From positions 18,873,142-18,937,141 of the forward strand of contig CM055606.1 in NCBI GenBank assembly GCA_029379385.1: a DNA stretch of 64,000 nt, in the 5' to 3' direction. This DNA comes from Quillaja saponaria. Its lineage: Eukaryota > Streptophyta > Magnoliopsida > Fabales > Quillajaceae. Position numbers and translations under genes: made by a program. The notes under the pieces are model-generated. The model worked only from the letters and a program-made list of their open reading frames with translations. It did not search any database and was not told the origin of the DNA. Positions 46,635-58,411 of this stretch are shown piece by piece; within the stretch, counting starts at the first letter, position 1, and each line of letters starts with the position of its first letter.

Positions 46635-49383
46635 TTAGGCTGCTTGCATGTGCATGCTTGATTCAGAATTCTCAGGTATAGGCTCAGAAGAAGCTTCTTC
46701 TCCCGCGAGTAGATCATCTGATTGCAGTCCTGGTTGATTAAGGCTCCGGACGAACTCAGTGAATGAAGGAAAATGATCCGGTGAGAAGAAATCAGCTCCC
46801 ATTCTCTGATAAGTGAACAAGTCCATTATTTTATCACCCAACATGTTCTTCTTAATTTGTTGAAAGCCCTCAGGAGCACTAGAAACCGAAGAGTTTTGCC
46901 CAGAAACCTTGACCCCATGCTTTCTGCAAGCTGCCTTGATTTGTGCAAGTAACAACTCAGGACTTGAGAGAGATTCATGTTGGTGTGCATCTGAAAGATC
47001 CATTCCAGGCAATATCATTCTGCATGAGTTCCTAGCGAACATCTCTGCAACTGCTTCATAACCATCTCTATTACTAGTATTATAAAACCCTGCAGTCAGC
47101 TCAGAAGGGCGGGATCGGCTTTTATACCAAGAGTGCATAAGTGGGACTTTGCCATATATGGTCACTTCAGTGTCGCTGAAAGTTGAACAGGCAAGAGAGA
47201 GAAGAGAGTCTCCATGGGTAATTAGCAGACTTGAGTACCAAGAGAGGAAGAAATCACCATATGCAGACTCCCACGAACCCCCATCCTTGAAGAAGTTGTT
47301 TGAGTTTGGGGACTGGTCATAGGTGGGTGCATCGTGTGGACCACCAAGTCCCCAATTAGCATTTCCTGTAGCTACAGCATGTTGCTTAAGATTGCTAAGC
47401 ATGTTTGGGTCATAACACTGGAACTCCCCAACTCCATGAACCTTACTACTACTGAGTAGCTGGCGGTGGGATGGGTATCGTAGCTCACCATTTGGTCCTA
47501 AACCCAGTGAGATGCCCTGGAATATATATAGCAAAACATAATTTACATTGTTAGTGACATAAAATACTGCACTGGATTATTGACTATCCAATTGATGATG
47601 GATAAGAAATTCTTACCGTGATTGTGGAGCCCATGAAAGGTAAGAATGAAGACTTAAAGCTCTCACAGAACTCATGGTAGATTTGGATTGGAGTCTTTCC
47701 ATTGAAAATAGGAAGATTATCAACTGCAAGAGATAGGCACTCTTTGTAATGCTGTCCTGAGTGATCTGCAAAGAAAATACTGGGTTGAGATTCACCAATC
47801 TGCATTACCCAGTTGGGGAGTGAGATATTTGGTCGTTTAGACGCATGAAAGCACAATGTCACATGGAGCTTTAGACCTGCTTTCTGAACCATCTCAGCAA
47901 GAGCAAGATAGCCGGACCACTCATACTTCCCCATGGCATCTTTCTCAACAATTCCCCACCAGACTGGAAGCTCAACACCTTCAACCCCTAAAAGTTTTAA
48001 AGCTTTAAGGCCAGCTGCAATTGCTCTAGCATGGTTTACCGTATTACAGTCTGAAACTGAATCTATGGGCAGCCCAACAAATAATCTTAGACCTTGCTGC
48101 AACATATAATAGCAAGTATGTGAGGTATGTTTCAATGCCTCAAGTATGGGATTAGTTCCATATGCAAATAGGTATCGATAGTCATCTAATCTCAAGATTT
48201 AACTGAATGAAGCTCAAGAGTCAGGGCTATTTTAACTAACATGTATCATGAGAGACAAATGCAATAACCACCAGTCCAACAATTGACTAGAACAAGTAGT
48301 ACGATGATCTCCTCAATGTGTTCTTCATTACTCCAAATATGCTATATCTTGGGAACACAAGGATTGTGCTAATCGGATGGCATGCTAAACCTCTAATATA
48401 CTAATGCATCTCAGACTCAATTCCCTTATTGCCTTGTTGGAAACTGAGGAAACAAGAAACCTTTAGCGTTTTGTTAGGAGAGATGAATATGGGGAGCAAC
48501 GGAGTGAATGGGATGAGAACTTTAGAAAGGTATTCATTTACATTTGATTCCTTCAACCTAACCTCTTCCAAACATATCCGTAGCTCATAAAAATACCAAC
48601 AATTTTTGTATTTAGGGAAACTAGACATCATTTAGACATAAATTTGTTAATATATGCAAATGTAACAAAACCTACTATCCTATGAATCAGACCCAAAGCC
48701 AGGATCAGATGATCACAAATTTTGCTTGGTCTTTCGCCAGAAAAGAATCTCAACAAGTCCAATTCAAGAAATCGAAAACCACTACTAATTCGTATACCCA
48801 TTTTCTTTAGTTAAATACTTAAATTTCGACAAAATAATAATAATAACATATACTAATATTCAAGGCAACAACAATTGGAAAAACAATATTAATAATAATA
48901 GGACATAAATTTAGTTACGGAATTTAATACTAATTAATTGGCCGTAAGCTTTCTATGAAAATTGATAAAAAAAAAAAAAAAAAAAAACTTCCAGCATCAA
49001 GAAAAATATTATTGACGTTAAAGCTGACAAACTAAATAAACAAGTCACGCATTTGTAATTTCTAAAGTTAGAAGACATAAAGATAAAATATTTTCCGCAG
49101 AGTTTCTCGGCAACCAAACGCACCAAATAACAAATATGATAAAACTTACCGATTCAGATATTCTTCCGGAATCCAAGAGCTTTTCCGATATAACCACTTC
49201 AGATTGAACAGCCTTCAAAGTTAGTCGGAGCCCAGCCTTCTTCCACCTCGTATTCCGATCGAAACAGATCCTATTACTCGAGAAAAGACGATTGGCTTTA
49301 AGACTATAGAATCCTAGATCCCTATATGCCAATTCAGTTTTCCCAATCTTTGCCTGAGAGCTACTAATCACCGAAACCTCCAT
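46635..49383 (-). CDS. BAM9: inactive beta-amylase 9, chloroplast
   Basis: Glycoside hydrolase 14 family member without amylase activity in Arabidopsis, thought to have a regulatory role in leaf starch metabolism. Three exons: 49150-49383, 47617-48096 and 46635-47516, phase 0, 531 residues (Arabidopsis BAM9 is about 536). Residues 1-78 hold a plastid transit peptide (MEVSVISSSQAKIG). The family fold follows with LFVGLPIDSVSDCNTVNH, GVEGVELPVWWGIVEK, and GLGPNGELRYPS with the first catalytic Glu (Glu249) retained. The expected second catalytic Glu of the GEN-ALP motif is Gln445 (VSGQNSSV) and the ALP is missing. The active-site lid region is also unlike active enzymes. Neighbours TULP and DVR match Arabidopsis At5g18680-18660. 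Confidence 0.95.
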
Positions 49384-51771
49384 ACCCACTAACCCAAAGA
49401 GATGAAATTTGAGAAAAATGAAAACTTTTTCACAACCCGAATCAAAAATTCGGATTTTCAGAATACCCACTTGGATTTTACTTAATAATTCGAAAAGAAA
49501 ATAGCCAAAATGAACTTGAAGGTTTTATGAGGTAGAGGATTAGGAAATGAAATGAAGGGAAGCACATATAAAGGGTGAAAGAATCTGAGATGCTCTTCCC
49601 CTTTTTCTCGTATGGGACCAGCAAAAGAAAAAGAACAAGGGATGCAAATTGACCGTGCCACGTTTCGTCTGATAGGAGGCCAAAGTGAGCCGCATAGTAT
49701 TATTTGGATTATTAACAACCAAACGCGGCTTTAAAAATTGTGGATAATTATCTTATTCTCTCTTAAAAAAATATAAAAAAAAATTCAGTTTTGAGGTTTC
49801 CAATTTCCATAGCCATGTGTTGTTAATCTTTGAGGTTTGTGAATACAGTTTTGCATGTGAAAGTTGAGTTGGTATGTTTCAAGAAAAAGAAAATAAAAGT
49901 GGAGTTGGTATGGTTGAATTTATAAATTAGAATTACAGTATCACAATATCCATAATCATTATTTTTTTATTTATAAAAATTATTGTATTTTCTTAAATAA
50001 TAAAAATAAATAAATTATAATTTACGTAGTTATATTATGCACAATTTTTATTTCTGGGATAAGTTTTGAGTTATTAAATTACTTATATATAATTTTTAAT
50101 ATATTTTGTCAATCTTATAGTATAATAATTTTTTAAGAAATTGAAATTAATTTTTTAAAACATGAATTAGAAGAAGATAAAAGCAGTTGAATTTTATTCA
50201 TATGTGTTAACAAACTATTATGAATTTATGACCATTCAAATATTGAATAGGGAGAGCTCAACATGTTCGTTCAACTTTCAACTACAAATTTTTGGCTGTG
50301 TTTGGCAAGTGTATTGTTTCAAACCTATCATTACCCACCAACGTGAAAAATGTGTGGGGCCAATTTGTGCACGATAATCGAGGTTCCACGTCAACACTCA
50401 TTTTCTTGTCATTCATCGTCAGCATTACTTTATTCCCCAAGGGCAATGATTTAGGCTTAGAAAAGCGATGGCACGTGGCATCCATTGACAGTGTGCTGAG
50501 TCATAACGAGGTACAAGACAGGTTTTTGGTATTGTTTCCTTCTCCTTCAAATTCTCACTTTATATTACGTATACATAGATTATTGTTTGTGGATAAGAAA
50601 ACTTCTAGATAAGGACGATATTGTAAAGTGACTCGAACTCAACTCACAAAGAAAAAACGAAACAAATCACTTGTTAATAAACCACACATTACATTGACAA
50701 CGATTAATATAGATTTATAATAGAATTCACCTTTTTATTAAAATGGATTTCGATATAGAAATCAGAGCTAGTTATTGAGATAGCTGCACAGATTGGTAAA
50801 CTAATACTATTGGGGTTTAAGAGTTGAGAATTTGGAAGAATGCAATTTATAAAACCCAATTTGCTTTGAATGCCATGGTATGCACCAAAGCAACACTCAT
50901 AGTGCATTGTAGTACTTGGTAAAGCAGTTATTGAAACCCAGTACCTGCTTTTCTCAACCTACCCTTCTTATATTGAAGTGTAACTAATGAAAGGAAAATA
51001 TGAACATCAAGGAACTGCTGATTTTTGTTGGGAATTTGCATAATCAGCCACTGACTTGACTTGCAATAGTGAAGCTAATAGGCACTAACAGCTAAAACAA
51101 TGCCCTAAGAACAGTGTTTCAAGTATGAACTAATTCATTATTTGAAACATGGAACATAAATTCTTATTTGTTTCCAAACCTTCAAGATAAAGACCTTCTA
51201 TGATGAAAGAGAGAGACCAGTATTGCTGTGAATTATATATGCAATAGGAATAGCTAAAGTGGAAAATCATTTCACTTCCACTTGGAGACAACATTTGCTT
51301 TATCACATTAAATAGCTAAAAAGCAACATGAACAAATAGACTCAAGAAGAATTATGTATTATTAGTCCTCCATAATTCACAGGCTGTTGAAAAGTACACG
51401 TAGAATCATAAAACAATATAGGTGGACCTAAAAAAAGTAATAAAATTAAAGAGAAATTAAACACAAGAGAAGTGTTTCCCCCAACCAAATTTATTTCGGC
51501 TAACCCAAGTAAACTTTTCAACTGAAAATTATAAGTTAAAAAAAGAAAAAAGATATACAATATAAAAGATAAAGCTCTCATTGAAACTGAAAAGAAAATA
51601 AGAAACTTGAATAGGAAATACAGTATCTTTTACCTCTTTGCAATATCAATGGCTTTACCAGCTCAGATGTAAAACATCAAATCAGCAGCATTTGCAGCCT
51701 CGTGAATCATGACTCCCTCAAAATAATCAATACTATATTACAAGAATCCTTCTTTTGATCTGAACAATTCC
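49384..51771. other. intergenic, BAM9 promoter side and kinase 3' side
   Basis: BAM9 5' leader extends from 49384 perhaps to 49600. 49.74-50.2 kb is AT-rich. 50.28-50.61 kb is more balanced in base composition, includes a CACGTG G-box at 50472-50477 and has open frames on both strands without recognisable sequence. The right end is kinase 3' UTR. Confidence 0.4.
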
Positions 51772-54700
51772 TTATCTCTTCGAGTCTTTCTTTGATGACT
51801 TTGAATGCGCATGCCCTTCTCCTGCCATGTTTTTCTTTCGCCTTGGAGCACCAACAGCAGCAGGATCCACCAATGGGCCAGACCAAGTCTGAATAGGTGC
51901 TTTTGGATATGAGAAGTTTGTGGAACTAAAAGGAACATCAGGAGGATCAAAAATTGGATCCATGTGATGTGAAGATCCCAAAGGATAGCCAAGTGTTCCA
52001 TCTTGGTGAGGGGGTGGAAACTTTTCACTCTTGCTTTTAGCATTTGCATGTGTTATCAACCTCCGCCTCTGTATTATAAAGAGACATGAAACACTAATCA
52101 AATACTGAAAGTATGCTGTGACATCATACAACCATCAATATCATCCATATCAGTGCTAGCATTGCACAAAGGAGGTAAATACATTACTGAACATTTCGAG
52201 AAATGATGCAGTGATAGCATTGCATGATTGCTAGAACCTCAAAATTAATCTGTATATGAAAAAAAAAAATTCCAATTTTAAAGTAATAATCAATTAAATG
52301 CATGAAGTAGCTTGTCTAAAGTCTACACACACGTGTGCATATAAAGTCCTCTATAATTGTAAACAAACAATATATGCATGCGTATATAAATGTAGTTAAC
52401 GTATTCCCACACTTAATACTTGTACAGGAACATGACAACCAGAAGCATATCTATAGGTATAGCTAGAGCCAATATTTCATATTTGCTACTCTAATCTGTC
52501 CAAGATCATCTTGCATTGTCGACTGTAATAGATCCTAGTTTCTCCCCAGAGAAAAAAGATATAGAAAAGGATCCTAGTTAATCTCAAACAGCTGGGCCAC
52601 ATAACCACTATCTTATTTCACCTGATTCTATAGATCACTCCTTGAGCCAGCTTTTTTGTTTCATTAACTTCCTCATGTTAGGAGGAAATCAAACATGAAA
52701 AGCTATGAACCACCTCAACAGATGGTAGTAAGGGCAAATGTGAAAGTGTTACAAGGTTTAGTCAATTCTGCAGAAGTTAGCAATATTCATCTATTTTTAG
52801 AATTAAAAACAAAGTAAATAACTTGAAATGTATAACACGAAATATAGTTACTGAATAGTAAATTTTAAGTGGAGACTAGGTGATACCCAAAAATATAAAA
52901 ATGAAGCAAGCTATTTTTATTTTTTTTTGCTTAAAAGTTCATGAAATGCCTTATCTGACGCACATCAATATTTGCCTGAAGCTCAGCATTGGCTTCTGGA
53001 ACAGGAACTGCCCTCACAGCTCGATCGCGTGGACGAGATTTCTTGACAACATCAGCATTAGTTTTACCAGCAACTCTCAATCTACAGAAATGAAGCTCAT
53101 TTCAGTTTAAAATAGGAAGTGTAGCTTTCTTTCTTCTCTTTAAAAGGCAGTCCTTCGCATAGTTCATGTGGCCAGGGGAAGATGAGTAAAATAAGTCTGA
53201 GTTATGTAGGAGCCACATCTCTTTGCAAAAGAGAGGAGGAGGCTGTCAAATGAAATGAAGAATACAGCAAAAGCTTGAGCTATACATATGTTTCACATGA
53301 TGTTACTCGAATTTAAAAAATGATTCACAAATAAAAGTATGTATGAAATAGCAAAAACATCAACAAAAAAAAGGGAGAGAGAGAGAGGAGCTTTAGTAAA
53401 ATTTTATCCAGATCATTTTAAACTTCAGATAGTTGAATATTATCAAGGTTTTTGTGAGAATGTGACCCAGTCATGCAACATTTAGAACTCAACAGTGTTT
53501 GTCTCAAAAACACAAGTAGATCAACATTCAGATATTAAGATTACTAATATTCATCTGTAGCAATAAAATAAAAATAAAAAAGATTACTAATATTCATCCA
53601 CCTTCTAGCTTCTTCATCCCGCAACTTAGCATCCATCTCCTTGCTGGGAGGATACTTAGGAAGACTAGAAGGCTCACAAGCATACGGTTTTGTTGTAAAA
53701 AACTGCAAAAGAGAAACAACTATCAACTTAAATTATACAAGGCATAAGGACTTTAAGGACAATACGCTGCATCTCACAACTGAAACTATACACAAACAAT
53801 AGCTATAGGTATCATGTTTTATTACTAACAAAAATCTGCTCCTTCTATAGAAATGAGTCATATTCACTTGGAACTAAAAAAAAGGGTGGGCAAAAGACCA
53901 TGGATCCAGTGGCACCTGTAAGGTCCCAAGTGCAAATCCACTTCTGTTACTAGAGTAAGGAGAGAGAGAGTGCGAGAGAAACAGAGGAATAGAATGAACA
54001 GCTTCAGCTCTGCTCACCAATGAGTTTCTCAAGCTAGATTATCAATCTAACAAAACAAATCACATCTCTTACGAGATCTTTTGCTTGACAAACATTGCCA
54101 GGGGCAACACAGAACTTCGAGGACCAGGGTCATGATTAGTGACAGGTATGCAACAATAACAATAGCATCTAATATTTACAATAGTGTATAGTTGTCATTT
54201 AATACAAAAAGAGGTATGGAAAATGCATTTTGTCATTTAAGATGTACTATATTCCCCCAAGATCATATCAATAAAATTGTCTTCCACCTAAATAGTTATT
54301 CATCCTGTTTTCTAGATTAGGAAATGTGATGAAGGGAGAGAGTAAAGAAGAGGCCCAAACGAAAAAGCAAATAAATAAATTTGGGATTCACATGGGTGAT
54401 AAGTTTGTGAAATAAAATCTTACTTCACTCTTCAATGCAGCAGTAGCAGTCTGGCGTTCAGCTGGATCAATTGCAAGAAGAGTCTCAATAAGTGGCAAGG
54501 ACGACGGCGGAAAATCTTTAAATGTCTCTGCTATGCACCGCTTGTATGATTGTTGAGGCTTAAAAATAGTAGCATGTGGCAACTTTGACTTTTTCCAATA
54601 TTCTTCAGAAGGAGAGCCACACATCTTAAATATCTTATGCAGTTGCTCCACCTAAGAAACACAAATGCTGCATATTAGTTAAAAAGAAAAAGAAAAGAGA

Positions 54701-56383
54701 AGAAAGAAAGATTCCACAACTATATAAACAACAAGATGAAGAAGATTAAAAAAGGCCAATACATGCAACATTGACTAAAGAAGTAAATGTATTGTATTAA
54801 ACCATGTAGAAGTTACCTCTGTACGACCAGGCATGATAGGCTTTCCAGCCAACAGTTCAGCAAGAATGCAGCCGGCACTCCATACGTCCACACCCACACC
54901 ATAATCAGTGGCACCAAGAAGAAGCTCTGGAGGTCTATACCATAAAGTGACCACTCTACTAGTCATGGGATGCTTGTGATTAGGATCAAAGAAGGAAGCC
55001 AATCCAAAATCAGCAATCTTAAGAATTCCTTCATTGTCAATAAGAAGATTTGACCCCTTTATATCACGATGCAGCACATGACGATTGTGACAGTGTTCCA
55101 GCCCAGAAAAAAGCTGATGCATATAACATTTAACCTGAAACACCCAATATGATAAGAAAAAAGGGGTCCACTTAAGACACAAACAAAAACTTACTTGAGA
55201 CAGTTATATTTTGACCAGAAAAATATTTGCACGTAAAGATTCCAGTACCTGAGGCTCTGTGAACTTGATTGCAGGGCTCGTAGCAAGTCCAGCCAAATCA
55301 TGCTCCATGTATTGAAATACGAGATATAAGCTACACGTCATTCTTGAAGTCACTAAACCTTCCAACTTAACTACATTAGGATGATCCAAACGACGCAGAA
55401 TGAGAATCTCTCGAGCCATGAATTTGACACTCTCTGGCTCCAAATTGTCAAAACGGACCTTCTTCAGTGCAACAATTTTCCCTGTTACCATATCCCTAGC
55501 TTTGTACACATTGCTATATGTACCTTGCCCAATCTGATCAAATGATGTACAAGTACTAGTAAGATAGTCATCCTCTGAAGAGGGTGGGTAGAAAAGTTTG
55601 ATTGGCAAAAATAATTAAACTCATACCAAAATTTGCTGTTAGGTCCTGTTCATTTATAATACAATCCCAGATAATCAAAAAAAGTAAAAACTTAAACTCA
55701 ACTGTGCCTAAGTAAAAGAGTATTGCTAATTGAATGTTATTTATATAAATTAAGAAACCAAATAGCATAAAACCTAAGAGTAACTATTTTTCCTTAAAAA
55801 AGAAAAAAGAAAATTTTGTTCACATTTTATCAGCATCCACAGAGTAACATAGTAACTGCATCATCCAATTGAGGAAAAGAAATGCTGGAATCATAAGAAC
55901 AACCTTTTTCATCTTTTAACTCGCATTCTAAGAAAGTCCAAGGAGCAAGTTAGTAACTTTACATCATCCAATTAAGGAAACCAAGCTCCATACAGTTAAG
56001 GATGGGGATAGAAGTAGCAATTAAAAGCCTACCTTATCAAGCTTCTCAAAAGTGTCTGCCCTTCTTGGTGTCAATCCATTTATAGCTTCTCCAGCAACCT
56101 TTGACAGCCAAGAGGGCCACCCAGCTGCTACTTGCTCACCATGCACATTATTAGGCGGATTGCTCAGCCTCGGATTCGGTCTTGAAGATCGCCTCCTTTC
56201 TCCCCTGGGCTGTGTACTCCTTTCCTCTTCACCCACCTTCTGGCTCCCACCATTTTGAACCTCACCCACCTCTGCTTTGGGAGCCCTAACTTCCTCTTTC
56301 CTCGGCTCTCTCCCTCTTTCCTTCTCTACCACCGTCTCCCCACTCGACTTAGCCGATACCTCTCTCCCAAAAACACAACCCAT
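51772..56383 (-). CDS. CDK-like Ser/Thr protein kinase (At1g54610/IBS1 type)
   Basis: CDKC-like kinase of a plant family with N-terminal lipidation. Seven exons: 56033-56383, 55249-55533, 54817-55134, 54424-54651, 53602-53702, 52964-53081 and 51772-52068, giving 565 residues. MGCVFGRE is a myristoylation/palmitoylation signal and decides the start; upstream in-frame sequence has no ATG. The charged N-terminal region (to about 100) is followed by WPSWLSKVAGEAINGLTPR. Kinase domain: GQGTYSNVY (119-127), VALKK (Lys141), PSTAIRE-like helix PESVKFMARE, HRDIKGSN (Asp236), ADFG (Asp254) and VVTLWYRPPELLLG. All catalytic residues are present, so it should be active. The C-terminal tail is Ser/Pro/Lys-rich. 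Membrane-bound location is inferred from the MGC start. Confidence 0.93.
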
Positions 56384-58411
56384 CTCACATAGAACACATT
56401 TACTCACATTCTCATACTTTCTACAACCACATTTCCTTCCATCCAAACATCAAAATTATACATTTCTGAAACCCTAATAATTCCTCAGAGATCATAAAGT
56501 CGAACGGGTTTTTATTAACCAAAATAATGTGCATACGCTAATTCAAAGATCCCAACTTTACAAAACAAAAGGAAGAAAGCAATGATTTTGTAGTCTCCCA
56601 CAAACTGTGGCACAGTCAAAAAAAAAAAAAACATGAGCTCAAGCACACAAAGGGAAAGCAGGAGAAACAGTAAAATAAAACTAGCTTTCTTTGATTTTGG
56701 GATCAACAGGAAGTGGGTTTTTGATTGTGGATTTGAGGGATTAAAGTGGAACGGTGAGTTCCAGTTGGACTCACCATATTCAAGATTTGAGGAAAAAAAA
56801 AAAAAAACCCAAGAATACTAAATAGAGAAATAATGTGGATCTCCTTTCCACCGTTTTTCCTCTGTCTCATACATATACTGGTTTTTTTGTATTTTTATGA
56901 CTTATAACAGTACTTCTACCAAGCCACAGGGTAAGTCAATCTCTCTCCAAGTAAGACTGTTGGTTTTATTGGATAAGGAAGCTTCTACGATTAACCAAAT
57001 ATTAGCCAATGAGATGTTGACAAGTCAAGGAAAGTCACATGATGTGACAGATGCTAATGTTAATCAAAGTGAATTACATTGTTTTTGTTGCGGCAAAAAG
57101 TGTATTGCTTTGGTTGGTGTGAAGCTGCAGTTGGTCCGTTACTGTTATCTATCAGTGAAATCTGTTACTAAAATCTATTAGGGACCAACAATGAGTTTCA
57201 TAGTTGGTCTAAGGATGAAAATGGTATTTTAAAAGAATATTCTGAATAAAGTTGGGAGTTCGAATGAAAATTCTTTTAAATATTATACATAAAATAATAG
57301 TAATATAAGCATATTAAAAATATCTTAATAAGAAAATATATGACTAGTAAAATACTTATTAAATATGTGACTAGAAAAATAAATTATTGAGAGTGATGAG
57401 AGATGAATCATTATACATTAAAATTATATAACAGCATAAGAGTCCTCCATTAAGCACCAATTATGTGCTGACATGGAAAAGCCTAAATTTGTTGCATTTT
57501 GTTTTGGCAAACACACTAACAAAAATATTGAAGAAGAAGATTGCCAGATTGGTTGCTTTATATCATTCTATAACTCATGGAGGATATTTGTTGAAAGAGA
57601 TTGATTTTTTGAAGTAAAAGGTCAGATACAAAGAAACGAGGTTGTTGAGGTAGGTGAACATATATATGTTGAGCACAGACAGGTAGATCATCCCCTTCAA
57701 ATGATGTTAATGTTTTTGTAGAGTAGGTTGATCACAACAAATTGGAAGAGTAAAAGTCCTACTAAGTTGTTAATGTAATTGAAAGGTACTAATGAATTAC
57801 GATTTTGAGGCGTAAATCATGTACATCATTTTTAGTGTCTCAGCTTTATGCTTTGAGAAAAATTATTTCTTTTATTTTTTTATATTATAAATTGATAAAT
57901 ATTAGTTAAATTATATATATTAGCCAACAACAATGAATCAATGATAAGATGATTCAGTAATAAATTTATTTTTTATTTTTATTTTAAATTGACTAACATG
58001 GTTATCTTTTTTTTTTAATTAATTTTTTTTATAAATTTTAAGATGGAGAGCTTAAATTAATGAAATAGTTCTTAAAATATTATTTATAAAGTTTTAATTT
58101 AATTTACTAAGATGAAAAATGGGTATTCTTCTCATGTTTTGTATTATTTTTCTCCTACAATTCTCATGTATTGTATGACTCACCTTGTAATAAAGAAATC
58201 AGCAATTTAATCCCAAAATAGGGACTACTCAAATGACCGTTCGATGAAAGGATGTCTAAAATCTACGGTGAAGGTCGCCTTCTTGACTTACACCAACCGT
58301 CCGACTCCCTCCCTCTCAATCTGTGTCATCCTATTGTGAAATGCTCTGCAATCACCATTCATCAGGAGGACCAAAGTCCAAACTATATCTTCTAGAGGCC
58401 ATATCCTTTTA
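56384..58411. other. divergent intergenic region between kinase and Rossmann genes
   Basis: Kinase 5' leader near 56384-56500. The rest is AT-rich and non-coding. A 94-codon ORF at 56897-57181 matches nothing I know. The leader of the downstream gene probably begins around 58300. Confidence 0.4.

Noticed and set aside
50282..50612. Overlapping ORFs on both strands (67 and 106 codons) in a less AT-rich patch
   Set aside because: No recognisable protein sequence, no splice context, and the antisense frame is equally open. More likely a decayed insertion or chance.
56384..56446. Longer N-terminus for the CDK-like kinase
   Set aside because: The upstream in-frame start would be TTG; the first in-frame ATG gives the myristoylation motif MGC typical of the family.
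56897..57181. 94-codon ORF between the kinase and Rossmann genes
   Set aside because: Low-complexity composition with no known motif; the single HCFCCGKKC cluster is too little to call a zinc finger.
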